Assembly: GCA_044432975.1 (NCBI GenBank) | Contig: JAWXUC010000007.1 | Coordinates: 1 to 64,000 of the forward strand | Reading direction: 5' to 3' | Length of the DNA stretch: 64,000 bases | From: JAWXUC01 sp044432975 | GTDB taxonomy: Bacteria > Pseudomonadota > Alphaproteobacteria > RF32 > CAG-239 | Shown here: piece by piece, positions 49,969 through 59,608 of the stretch | Numbering within the stretch: the first letter of the stretch is position 1 | Layout: every line of letters begins with the position of its first letter | Made by a program: the position numbers and the translations under genes | Notes under the pieces: generated by a model | The model's input: the letters and a program-made list of their open reading frames with translations, nothing else | What the model was told of the DNA's origin: nothing | Databases searched by the model: none

Positions 49969-49999
49969 TAAAAACCGTCTTTTTTAAGACGGTTTTTTT
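49969..49999. terminator. Bidirectional intrinsic terminator
   Basis: AAAAACCGTCTT / AAGACGGTTTTT hairpin with A and T runs; ends tRNA-Asp on plus and the T4SS operon on minus. Confidence 0.9.
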
Positions 50000-50001
50000 A
50001 T

Positions 50002-50970
50002 TTAGGTTACCTCAGTTACGGCACGGATGTTGCCATCTCTATTAATTTGGACAACTCTTAGCTTTCTTCTCATTTCTTCCATTGTTTTATCTTTATTAAT
50101 AGAAGGATATGCGTGAGCAATTCTATTAATAAAGGCTTCATAAGCTGCTGTTGAGTTTTCTGCGTGGATAGTGGCTAAGCAGTTATCGTGGCCTGACCCC
50201 ATTAACTCCCAAAGAGCTCCTGCGTTTGATGTTGAAATCTCACCGCCGATAATAGCGTCTGGAGTAAAACGAACCACCAAATCGATTACCTTACCATAAG
50301 TTAACTGGTTGGTTTGTTCTGTTCTGGATAGAACAACGTGAACTCTATTTGGGTGTGGCACAATAAGCTCTCTTGTATCTTCAATTGTTAAAACTCTTTT
50401 ATGAATATCTAATATTTTTAACAAGTTATTCAAAAAAGTTGTTTTACCTGTTGCTGTCGCACCAGAAACCAAAATATGATCACCTCTTTTTATTGAAAGT
50501 AGCAATCTTTCATAAGGATCTGTTGGCTCTTTTATTTTTTTTAGCTGATTAATCTCATGAAGCTTGTTACCTTGTTTTAAGCCATAGTCTCCTAAACCAA
50601 AAGAAACGTCTTCTGAGTGAATACGAATAGTTAAAGCAATACCACCTGTTAAATCCTCATTATCATACATAACGTTTTTACCGCATATCGCAGAGAAACG
50701 ATGTTCTCCTGGTATTGTGGCATAAACAACAGGGGTTCCTGCTACAGGATCAAAAGGAAGCTCATAAGTATTAGCTACTATATATAACAAATCTGTTAAA
50801 TACTCTTTACTTAATTTTTCATCCTTATACATAACCCAAGGAAAAGCTCTCTTTCCGCGAAGCCTAAGCCAAATTTGACCTGCTCTATTTATTGCAACCT
50901 CTTCTATATTATCTTGATTGTACCAATAAGAAAGTGGTCTTAATACTGATTCTATTACTGCAAAACTCAT
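50002..50970 (-). CDS. virB11: VirB11-type secretion ATPase
   Basis: 322 residues, normal length. Hexameric ATPase at the inner-membrane base of the T4SS. Walker A GATATGKTTFLNNLL (about 170-184), Asp box/His box region (VLTIEDTREL, GSGHDNCLATIHAEN) and Walker B-like DAIIGGEISTS are present. N-terminal domain with NIEEVAINRAGQIWLR. Last gene of the minus-strand T4SS unit, 13 bases after the VirB10 C-terminal gene, with a terminator behind it. Confidence 0.95.
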   Translation of the reverse strand: MSFAVIESVLRPLSYWYNQDNIEEVAINRAGQIWLRLRGKRAFPWVMYKDEKLSKEYLTDLLYIVANTYELPFDPVAGTPVVYATIPGEHRFSAICGKNVMYDNEDLTGGIALTIRIHSEDVSFGLGDYGLKQGNKLHEINQLKKIKEPTDPYERLLLSIKRGDHILVSGATATGKTTFLNNLLKILDIHKRVLTIEDTRELIVPHPNRVHVVLSRTEQTNQLTYGKVIDLVVRFTPDAIIGGEISTSNAGALWELMGSGHDNCLATIHAENSTAAYEAFINRIAHAYPSINKDKTMEEMRRKLRVVQINRDGNIRAVTEVT

Positions 50971-50983
50971 ATATTATCCTTTC

Positions 50984-53900
50984 TTAAAACAACGTTGGAG
51001 AGCTAGAGCTACTACTTGATGACGCAGAGCTAGAGTCTGGTGGAGAAGGAGCTGTTATAACAACAGGTGTTTGTGTAGAGCTACTGCTCTTAGATGATGA
51101 ACCACTTGAAAGAAGAGACGTGCTGCCACCTGACTGAGCTTGTGCGTCTGTTCCGCTTTCATAAACAACTTGACTACCTGTACCTGCAGAGCTTGAGCCT
51201 GAAGAAGTATTATTACCTGTATCACCTCTCTCCTTACCAATTTCTGCATTAGTAGCACCAATAATTCCCCCTCCTGAATCAAGACTACTTGTGCTAAATT
51301 TATCTGACTGTAAATCTCTATCTACTGTTCTTAACCATAAGTCCTTGTTTGGATAAACAGTTATTCTGGTTCCTGCTGGAACAAATATCAAGCTTTGCTC
51401 TTCTGTAGCATCTGATAAAATTTGTTGAAAAATAGAATCCATTGTATCTAAGAAGTTTTCACGGGCATCACTTGCCGCTTCTGCTGCTGAAGTTTCTATT
51501 TCTCCTGTATTATCTTCTTGTACGGCCATTAAATATGCAGAAGCACTGGTTAATGATGTAAATAATATTGGTGATAAATATCTTTGTACAAGATTTTGAT
51601 CTACATAACCTATTGCGCCTTGACGTCCTTGAGCATCACCTGTTATTGAACCTGAAAGATTAAACATAACGCCATCTGGTCTAATTATTCTATCCCAAGA
51701 TATTTCTACTTTTGTAGCATTAGTATTACTTCCTGATGCTGCGCCATCAAAACCACCTATTTTTCCGATTAACCTACTACCTGCAGGAATAATAATATTT
51801 CTACCCTCTTCTGAATAAACACTTCTTTCAACATAAGCTGTTACAGGAACTTCTGTTGAAGTGCTGTAAATTGAACGAGCAAGAACAGCTGGAATTGGTT
51901 TGTCTGCTAATATCATCTCACTCATATCAACCTTCCAACTAGATAGCTCTGCTGTTACACCATCCCATTTATCTTGGGTATAATTAAAACTTGATGGATT
52001 ATAGCCAGATTTTATTCCACCAACAGAGGCTTCTTGGCGTCTTTGCAATTGTGCTGTTGCAAGTGCCTTTGCTCTTGTTGCAGAATATCTTTCCCCTGGA
52101 GCAAAGCCTCCTCCTGGCCCTAAGTTTGTATTTCCGTCTCCTGTTCCAAATGCACCTCCATTACCAAAATCTCCTACAGGAATAAAGATTTCTCCACTTG
52201 GTTCTTTTTCAGCGACTTCCTCTATGCCTTTTAACTCACCATCTTCACCAATAATTAAACCATCTCCTTGTCTTCTACCAATAACTTTTCCATTTTTATC
52301 TAAAACGGTACCATCTTCTAAAATTTCTCCTAAGAATTCTCCGTCTGGAGTTAAGGCAATGTTTATTGCTTTTAAATATTTATCTAAGTTTACACCTGTT
52401 CTTCTACCAGATGAGCTATCACCTACAAATTCAGCTTCTGTCTGAGATTGTGGTTTCTTTGATGATTTCTGCTCTACTTTTTCATACCAGCTGCGACCAA
52501 CTCCACCTACGATGTTTCCGTTTGCATCAACTAGGTTACCATTTTCATCTAAAAAGCCTATTTCTTTGCCATTAGCATCAACAACACTACCATCTGCTCT
52601 TGCTGTACCAACTAAGTTACCGTCTTTATCATAAACCTTTTTACCCTCTAGGGTTTGCCCGATAACATTTCCTCTTTCGTCTGTTATTTTTCCATTTTGA
52701 TCTGCATAAGCAACTATGTTGCCATCTTTGTCATAAACTGGTCTTTTGGCGCTACCTATTATCTTACCTTTTGTATCAATAATTTTACCATCGTTTAATC
52801 TTCTTCCGATAACATTACCGTTTTCATCTACAACAGTACCATCTGATAAAACCTTGCCTATAATATTACCATATTCATCTACAGCAACTTCACCTAAAGC
52901 GGCATAACCTAAAACATTGCCTTCGCTATCTAAAATTAATTGTTTTTTAGAACTAAGAGATAACTTGCTAAAATATTGAAGTGGACGAGCAACAGCTACA
53001 ATTTCTTTTGAACTTTTACTTACAATTTCTCCTGCGGAGGTTAATTCTCCTATCAAATTTCCTTTAGAATCTAAAACTTGACCATCAAAAGCTAGCTCAC
53101 CTAAGATATAATTCTTAGAATCTCTAATATAATAATCTCTATTAGGTCTTGCTAAAACATCTCCTTTGGCGTTTGTTAAGAAACCTTTTTGTATTTTACC
53201 TAAATTAACACCCTTAAAATCATAAACATCTCCTGATAAATCAACATAACCTATTGGTGTTAAATTTTTATTATACATATAAAGGTCATATAAGGCATAA
53301 CCAACTTCTTGACCTTCTTTTACAATACTTCCATCATAAAAAACTTCTGCGGCAATTTTAGAAGATGCGTCTATAACTTGAGCTTTTGAATTTATCACAC
53401 CAAGAAATTTATTATTGTTATCAAATGCGTATCTATATTTTAACAACACGCCTATAGGCTCCCCAATGCTTGAACTTACGTTATAATCAAGCTGAGAATG
53501 ACCAATAACTTTACTATTCTCGTTTACAACACTACCATCAAGTATTGTTCTACCTAAAACAGAATTATTAAAACTCATTACTGTTTGATAATCAACCAAA
53601 CTTCCCAAAACAGAACCGCTAGCACTGCTTATTTTATCTTGAGCGTTTAAACACCCCAAACTCTCTTTTTTGCTATTATAAACTTGACCATTGTTTGAGA
53701 CATAACCTATAGTTATTCCGTCATTATCAATGATACCTCCTGACTTAACACTATAACCAGACACAATACCTTCTGTTAACATTTTTCCTTGAGGTAATAT
53801 CTTACCAAGCAAAATATCTCTGAAGCTTTTAACTTCACCTTTATAATCAATAACGCCTGCTAGAGAACAACTTGACTGTAAAACACCTCCTAGAGAAACA

Positions 53901-55669
53901 ACTTCGCCAATTGGATAGCCATTGTTATCTAGTGCTATTTTATTACTCGCAACAACACCTATTTTATTAAAATTTAAATCTTTTACAAAATTATCATAAT
54001 CAACATAACCTAAAAGCGCTCCGCTATATGAAACAACCATAGATTCACTATAAGCTGTCCCAACAACAGGCATTAATTCTACAGAACGCTCTGAGCTTGT
54101 TAAAACAACAGAGGTATCTGGTAAAATTTTTCCTTCTATTTTACCACCTTTATTGCGAACAAGATTATCTTCTAAGGCTAACAATCCATTGAAGAATACA
54201 GTATTACTAAAGTAATCTGCCACAAAGACTTTACCTAAAGTCTTATTAAGCTCATCAATAACAAAACCAAAACCTGCTACGGTACCCAAAGAAGCACTAA
54301 CAAAAGATTGGGCCACGCCTTCAGGAGTTAAAGAACCAATTAAATTACCTTGTTGGTTATAAATAAAATCTAACTCTAAAGATTGACCTAAAAGTTCTCC
54401 TTTATCATCAAAAACATAACCGTAATTGCTTGTATAAATTTCTTTTTCTTTCATTTTAAGCTTATTACTAATATTACTTAAGCCTAAAAACTCATTATCA
54501 TTACTAAAAACTAAATTGCTTTTATATATAATACCTCTAACAAGACCTCTTAAATCATAAGCTTTTGAATTTTTTACAGAACCATTTATAGCACCATTTA
54601 AATTATAGGTATTACCACTAGCTAATGCATGTGCAACTACTGTTGATTTATAGTCAAAAACAGGTCCTGTTTGAATAACTTTACCAATAACTTCACCTTC
54701 AGAATCAACAACTGCAGACTTTGCGCTAACAAATCCTAAAGATTTAGAGCCTTTTACAACTTCACCTGTTGGGAGTACAATACCTAAAAAGCGACCTTTT
54801 AAATCTGTAGCTGTTGCTTGAGAGCTTAACGAAAAACCAATTGGTTTTTTATTTTTATCTAAAATAATATTGTTATATGAAATTTTATTTTCTGTATCTG
54901 TCTTCTTTAAAACTTTACCATCATAACTAATAAACCCTAATGGATTACCCATAAAATCAAAAGCATAAGACGTTTTTATTAATTGACCTACAACTTGATT
55001 TTTATCATCATAAACAAACTCATTTGCATTTATCTTTCCTTTTACATCTCCAGACAAATTTACAAAAGCACCATTAGGGTTTAGAGATCCTATTAAGTTT
55101 CCGTCTAAAGAAAAAACCATCTTAGATGAAATTAACTTTCCATCTAAAATAAAATTGTCTTTTAAGCTTTTATAAGCATAGCCATCTGGAGTAATAAATC
55201 CTATTGGAGTTCCTTTTATATCTGTATAAACACCTTCACCATTTAATCTACCTACAACCTCTCCTGAATTTGAATAAATAAGACCAGGAAATAAAACTGC
55301 ACCTATAACCTCAAAGTCATTGTTTACAACCAAAGAGTTTGGAAGAACTTTTCCCAAAGAACTACCGCTTGAGCTTAAAACCTGACCATCTGAACTTGGG
55401 CGACCCAAAACTTTAAAATCATTACCAATAGCTATTCCTTGAGGAATGATTCCACCAATAATATCCCCTTCTTGATTTATTATTTGGCTATCTACATTTA
55501 TTTTTCCTAAAATATTATTTTCTAGATTAATAACTCTGCCATCTGGCAAAACCTTTCCTATTATGTTGCCAACAAAGTCTATTGCTGTAACATCTGCAGC
55601 ATGCACTGAAAAACTGAATATTGATAATTGAAAAGTAACAAATAACTTTAATAGTGTTTTTTTATTCAT
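50984..55669 (-). CDS. VirB10 outer-membrane half with giant repeat extension
   Basis: 1,561 residues. A signal peptide (MNKKTLLKLFVTFQLSIFSFSVHA) replaces the usual VirB10 cytoplasmic tail and membrane helix. Residues about 25-1060 are degenerate to regular glycine-spaced repeats (GxxIGxVxxDGxVVDxxG), most regular at 910-1060. A VirB10/TrbI domain follows at about 1225-1446 (VTAYVERSVYSEEGR, IIPAGSRLIGKIGG, WDRIIRPDGV, FVPAGTRITVYPNKDLW). The Ser/Gln/Gly-rich tail is low complexity. It should form the outer-membrane cap; the gene before it supplies an inner-membrane part. Start has AAAGGGG upstream. Confidence 0.85.
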   Translation of the reverse strand: MNKKTLLKLFVTFQLSIFSFSVHAADVTAIDFVGNIIGKVLPDGRVINLENNILGKINVDSQIINQEGDIIGGIIPQGIAIGNDFKVLGRPSSDGQVLSSSGSSLGKVLPNSLVVNNDFEVIGAVLFPGLIYSNSGEVVGRLNGEGVYTDIKGTPIGFITPDGYAYKSLKDNFILDGKLISSKMVFSLDGNLIGSLNPNGAFVNLSGDVKGKINANEFVYDDKNQVVGQLIKTSYAFDFMGNPLGFISYDGKVLKKTDTENKISYNNIILDKNKKPIGFSLSSQATATDLKGRFLGIVLPTGEVVKGSKSLGFVSAKSAVVDSEGEVIGKVIQTGPVFDYKSTVVAHALASGNTYNLNGAINGSVKNSKAYDLRGLVRGIIYKSNLVFSNDNEFLGLSNISNKLKMKEKEIYTSNYGYVFDDKGELLGQSLELDFIYNQQGNLIGSLTPEGVAQSFVSASLGTVAGFGFVIDELNKTLGKVFVADYFSNTVFFNGLLALEDNLVRNKGGKIEGKILPDTSVVLTSSERSVELMPVVGTAYSESMVVSYSGALLGYVDYDNFVKDLNFNKIGVVASNKIALDNNGYPIGEVVSLGGVLQSSCSLAGVIDYKGEVKSFRDILLGKILPQGKMLTEGIVSGYSVKSGGIIDNDGITIGYVSNNGQVYNSKKESLGCLNAQDKISSASGSVLGSLVDYQTVMSFNNSVLGRTILDGSVVNENSKVIGHSQLDYNVSSSIGEPIGVLLKYRYAFDNNNKFLGVINSKAQVIDASSKIAAEVFYDGSIVKEGQEVGYALYDLYMYNKNLTPIGYVDLSGDVYDFKGVNLGKIQKGFLTNAKGDVLARPNRDYYIRDSKNYILGELAFDGQVLDSKGNLIGELTSAGEIVSKSSKEIVAVARPLQYFSKLSLSSKKQLILDSEGNVLGYAALGEVAVDEYGNIIGKVLSDGTVVDENGNVIGRRLNDGKIIDTKGKIIGSAKRPVYDKDGNIVAYADQNGKITDERGNVIGQTLEGKKVYDKDGNLVGTARADGSVVDANGKEIGFLDENGNLVDANGNIVGGVGRSWYEKVEQKSSKKPQSQTEAEFVGDSSSGRRTGVNLDKYLKAINIALTPDGEFLGEILEDGTVLDKNGKVIGRRQGDGLIIGEDGELKGIEEVAEKEPSGEIFIPVGDFGNGGAFGTGDGNTNLGPGGGFAPGERYSATRAKALATAQLQRRQEASVGGIKSGYNPSSFNYTQDKWDGVTAELSSWKVDMSEMILADKPIPAVLARSIYSTSTEVPVTAYVERSVYSEEGRNIIIPAGSRLIGKIGGFDGAASGSNTNATKVEISWDRIIRPDGVMFNLSGSITGDAQGRQGAIGYVDQNLVQRYLSPILFTSLTSASAYLMAVQEDNTGEIETSAAEAASDARENFLDTMDSIFQQILSDATEEQSLIFVPAGTRITVYPNKDLWLRTVDRDLQSDKFSTSSLDSGGGIIGATNAEIGKERGDTGNNTSSGSSSAGTGSQVVYESGTDAQAQSGGSTSLLSSGSSSKSSSSTQTPVVITAPSPPDSSSASSSSSSSSPTLF

Positions 55670-55672
55670 TTA

Positions 55673-58600
55673 TTAACCCCTTTTTCCCTTTGTTACTTCT
55701 GTTATAACATAACCTGCTATTTTTTTATCCAAATTAACATAAGAGCCATTACCTTTAATATAACCAATATCTTTATTAGAGTCATCTATAACTCTACCTT
55801 CTGGTGATAATCTTCCTAAATATTTACCTTCAGAGCTTAAAACACTAGAACCTATTTTATAACTTTTGCCGATTATATTGTCTAATTCTCCTAATACTAA
55901 ACCAGAACCGATTAGTCTTCCTATAATACGTCCGTTCTTTCCCATAACTTTACCATCAAAAGAAACATATCCTAGCAAGTTATCATCATTATCAATAACA
56001 ATATCTGTATCAACTACTTCTCCAATAATATTGCCTGAGATTCCTATAACTGAACCATCAGGTAAAGCACGTCCTATAACATTATCTTCAGAGTCAACAA
56101 CTTTACCATTACTTAAAACAATGCCGAGAGTGTTTCCTACAAAGTCAATAACAACTCCTTTTTTTAACAAAACTAACTGATTATTTGAGAATGAACCAGG
56201 GAGAATAATGCCAGATACGTTATTTGCAGCATCTACAATATCTCCATATAAATTTAAGAGTCCTCGATAATCTCCATTAGAATTTATTGCAACACCTTCC
56301 TCAATAACCTCACCGATTACCTTAAAGTTATTATCAAGTATTTTACCATCAGAAGCAATGTCTCCTACAACTTGCCCTTTTTCACTTAATACTTTTCCCA
56401 AGCTTGAGGCATAACCTAAATAATTACCATCATAGCCAATACCTATTCCTTCTTTAACAGCAGCTCCTAAAAGTTTGTGATTATTATCAAAGAACCTTTC
56501 TTTACTATCTAAATAACCAATTTCTTCACCTGCTGGATTTACAACCTTATTATCTGAAACACTATGACCAACTATACCACCTGAAAAATCTACAATAATC
56601 TTTGAACTTGTTTTAGTTATTGTTTTTTTATTAGAAAAAGAGTTTTTTGATCCAGAATATTGACTGATTTCTTTACCTGATAAGTCATAAATTTTACCGT
56701 CTACAAAAATGTATCCTACTTTTTTGCCACTATTATCAACAAAGAAAGAGCCTTCATCAATAACAAAGCCTTTTATACTATTTTTATCATCAACAAGCAT
56801 ATCACCAACAACTCTTAACACACCTAATGTTGGAACATTTATTTGATTGTTATCATCTAGTCCGCCTAAAAAGTTTTTTTGCAAATCAAAAGCTACTTTG
56901 TTTTTATTAACTTTACCTATATATGCTTTGTTTTTATTTAGAATATAACCACCTATACCAACACAACCCAATGTTTTTTTATCATTATTCAAGACTAAAC
57001 CTAAATTATTTATACCACCTAAGGTTTTATAATCAAGACCTAGAGCGCCTCCCTCTTCAAGAACACTAGCAATAACCTTTCCATTTTCATTTAAAACCAT
57101 TCCATTAGGAATAATACATCCAACATAAGATCCATCATCTTTACGAACGCTACCGTCTCCATAGGTTCTGCCAATTACTTGGCAATCTTCATTTAAAACT
57201 AAACCGCTTTTAGCAACAGCACCTGCATAGCTACCATCAAGATAAAAAACATCTCCATTAGGAAGAAGTTTTAAAGGAAGTTCCTCTTCTCCTTGTCTAA
57301 TTTTTCCATCTTTTTCTAAATATCCCAAAGATTTACAACCATAACCAACAACAGCACCAGCTTTTATAGCTTTACCTATTATAGAAATCCCTGCGATATC
57401 TTTAATAACATTTGAAGAAAGCAATCTACCTATTGCTTGGTTTTTATCATCTTCAATAATACCTGTACTTTTGATTGTGCCAATAACTTGACCTTGTGGA
57501 GAGATGGCTAACATACTTGTATCTACAACTCTACCTAAAAAACCACTCTGATAAGAGGTCTCCTCATCACCTTTAATACCTCCTGTAAGTTTACCATCTT
57601 TATCATAAACTTTTCCATCCACGCCAGCATAACCAATAATGTTGCCATTTGCATCAAGGATAGGAGCTTTGGTTGATCCTAAAACTTTGCCATCTTTACC
57701 TATAACGGTTCCGTCTGCCTGAACAGTACCAATAACCTTACCGTCAATATCATAAACCTTACCATCTGGACCTGCATAACCGATAAGGTTGCCATCTTTA
57801 TCATATACTGGAACTTTAGCTGTACCAATAACTTTGCCATTTTCATCTAAAACACTACCATCAGCTTGAACACTACCAACAAAATTTCCGTCTTTATCAT
57901 AAACCTTTCCATCGGCATCGGCATAACCTATAAGATTGCCATCTTTATCATAAACAGGTGTTCTTGCAGAGCCTATAACGTTACCATCTTTATCGACAAC
58001 ACTGCCATCTGCTAAAACTCTACCAACAATTTTACCATCTTTATTTATAACATTACCGTTTTCATCTACATAACCAATAAGATTGCCATCTTTATCATAA
58101 ACAGCTTTTTTTATAAAACCACTTTGACGACCATCTGCATCATAAACCTTACCATCGGCACCTGTATAACCTACAACTTGTCCGTTTTCATCATAAATAT
58201 TTCTTCTTACAGAACCTATAAGCTTGCCACTCTCATCAACAACTCTACCGTCAGGTAATACTTTACCTATAACTTTACCATCTTTATCATAAACTTTTCC
58301 GTCTGGGCCTGCATAACCTATAATATTGCCGTCTTTATCATATATTGGTTTTCTAACGAAACCCTTAACTTCTCCATCTTTACCAATAACATTACCGTTT
58401 TCATCTACATAACCAATAACGTTACCATTTGCATCCACAACACTTCCGTTTGGCATTACAACGCCTATAACGTTACCATCCTTATCTACAACACTTTGTC
58501 CTTGAGGGGCAACGCGTCCTAAAATTTTTCCGTTTTCATCAACAACGCTTCCGTCTGGCATTATACGACCAATACTTTTACCATCCATATCAACAACTGT

Positions 58601-59608
58601 TCCGTCTGGCATTACTCTACCTATAATATCGCCATTTTCATCATATACATAACCTAAATCAACCGCTTTACCAATAACATTTCCGTTTGCATCAACGACA
58701 GTTCCATCTGGTAAAACTTTTCCGATAACATTACCATCTTTATCTACAACATTGCCATTTTCATCTATATAACCAATAACGTTACCGTTGGCGTCTAAAA
58801 CAGCTTTCTTATTACCAGCAACACCTATAATATTACCATCTTTATCAACGATTAAACCATTTTCATTTATTTTTCCTATAATATTGCCATTTTTATCAAT
58901 AACATTACCGTTTTCATCTATTTCGCCAATAATTTCTCCATTAGGACCATAAGCATATCTCTTATTTGCAGAGTTAGATTTTACAACAGAAACATCTTTA
59001 TTGCTTTCTGTAAAAATACCTGCTTCTTCTTTTGTTATAGCGTTTCCAATAACTGGCACTTTAGCAGATTTTAAACTCTTTTTACCAACATTTGTTTCAA
59101 ACCAAGAAATAATGAAATTATTTTGAACGTTTCCTGCTGTTGCTGGCGTCCAACCCATCGTAACATCACATGTTTTCTCTTTTGAAAGATTAGCATCTTC
59201 ACAAAAACTTTCAAAAACAAACCCCGTCGCAGGAGGGTCTGCTAGTTTAACAGCTTCTATAGTAATTGCTGTTCTGCCATTTGTACCTATAGTTAAAACA
59301 TTTTTTGCGCTAGTCCCTAACACCACTTCACCCATTGGAATAGGATTTGGGTCTAATGTAATAGCATCTCCAATATCTGCAACATCTTCAAACTCTATAC
59401 TATCTGAAACTATAGCAGGACCTGAAAAACCTAATCCGTCATCAGTTCCTTCTATAACAAACTCCTCTGTTTCAACTTCATCTCCAGTATTGCTTAACAA
59501 AAAAACACCTAAACCAAAAAGAGTTAAAGAAATTAATCCAATTATTAAAATAATTCGATTAGTCTTTTGAACATATTCTTCTGAATGAGTTAAATTTTCT
59601 TTTGTCAT
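55673..59608 (-). CDS. Membrane-anchored giant repeat protein, inner-membrane half of a split VirB10
   Basis: 1,311 residues. Short cytoplasmic N-terminus, one transmembrane helix (about 19-39, IILIIGLISLTLFGLGVFLL), then an Ig-like/ASPM-SPD2-Hydin-type domain (about 75-185, NPIPMGEVVLGTSAKNVL). From about 214 to 683 there are some 27 near-regular repeats of 17 (sometimes 15) residues of the form DGNVIGxVxxDGxVVDxD; degenerate repeats continue to the end. No VirB10 C-terminal domain. Position between VirB9 and the VirB10 domain gene, the N-terminal topology and shared repeats point to a divided VirB10 (compare DotG of Dot/Icm, one chain). The first bases overlap VirB9 by 4. Confidence 0.75.
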   Translation of the reverse strand: MTKENLTHSEEYVQKTNRIILIIGLISLTLFGLGVFLLSNTGDEVETEEFVIEGTDDGLGFSGPAIVSDSIEFEDVADIGDAITLDPNPIPMGEVVLGTSAKNVLTIGTNGRTAITIEAVKLADPPATGFVFESFCEDANLSKEKTCDVTMGWTPATAGNVQNNFIISWFETNVGKKSLKSAKVPVIGNAITKEEAGIFTESNKDVSVVKSNSANKRYAYGPNGEIIGEIDENGNVIDKNGNIIGKINENGLIVDKDGNIIGVAGNKKAVLDANGNVIGYIDENGNVVDKDGNVIGKVLPDGTVVDANGNVIGKAVDLGYVYDENGDIIGRVMPDGTVVDMDGKSIGRIMPDGSVVDENGKILGRVAPQGQSVVDKDGNVIGVVMPNGSVVDANGNVIGYVDENGNVIGKDGEVKGFVRKPIYDKDGNIIGYAGPDGKVYDKDGKVIGKVLPDGRVVDESGKLIGSVRRNIYDENGQVVGYTGADGKVYDADGRQSGFIKKAVYDKDGNLIGYVDENGNVINKDGKIVGRVLADGSVVDKDGNVIGSARTPVYDKDGNLIGYADADGKVYDKDGNFVGSVQADGSVLDENGKVIGTAKVPVYDKDGNLIGYAGPDGKVYDIDGKVIGTVQADGTVIGKDGKVLGSTKAPILDANGNIIGYAGVDGKVYDKDGKLTGGIKGDEETSYQSGFLGRVVDTSMLAISPQGQVIGTIKSTGIIEDDKNQAIGRLLSSNVIKDIAGISIIGKAIKAGAVVGYGCKSLGYLEKDGKIRQGEEELPLKLLPNGDVFYLDGSYAGAVAKSGLVLNEDCQVIGRTYGDGSVRKDDGSYVGCIIPNGMVLNENGKVIASVLEEGGALGLDYKTLGGINNLGLVLNNDKKTLGCVGIGGYILNKNKAYIGKVNKNKVAFDLQKNFLGGLDDNNQINVPTLGVLRVVGDMLVDDKNSIKGFVIDEGSFFVDNSGKKVGYIFVDGKIYDLSGKEISQYSGSKNSFSNKKTITKTSSKIIVDFSGGIVGHSVSDNKVVNPAGEEIGYLDSKERFFDNNHKLLGAAVKEGIGIGYDGNYLGYASSLGKVLSEKGQVVGDIASDGKILDNNFKVIGEVIEEGVAINSNGDYRGLLNLYGDIVDAANNVSGIILPGSFSNNQLVLLKKGVVIDFVGNTLGIVLSNGKVVDSEDNVIGRALPDGSVIGISGNIIGEVVDTDIVIDNDDNLLGYVSFDGKVMGKNGRIIGRLIGSGLVLGELDNIIGKSYKIGSSVLSSEGKYLGRLSPEGRVIDDSNKDIGYIKGNGSYVNLDKKIAGYVITEVTKGKRG
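57565..58966 (-). repeat. 51-bp (17-codon) coding repeats
   Basis: In-frame tandem repeats of 45 or 51 bp encoding the DGNxIG-xVxxDGxV pattern. Neighbouring units are often near-identical at DNA level, so unit number can change by slippage or recombination. Confidence 0.8.

Noticed and set aside
57565..58966. Periodic DNA repeats considered as CRISPR or satellite DNA
   Set aside because: They are in frame (45 or 51 bp) inside one long reading frame and encode a regular protein pattern.
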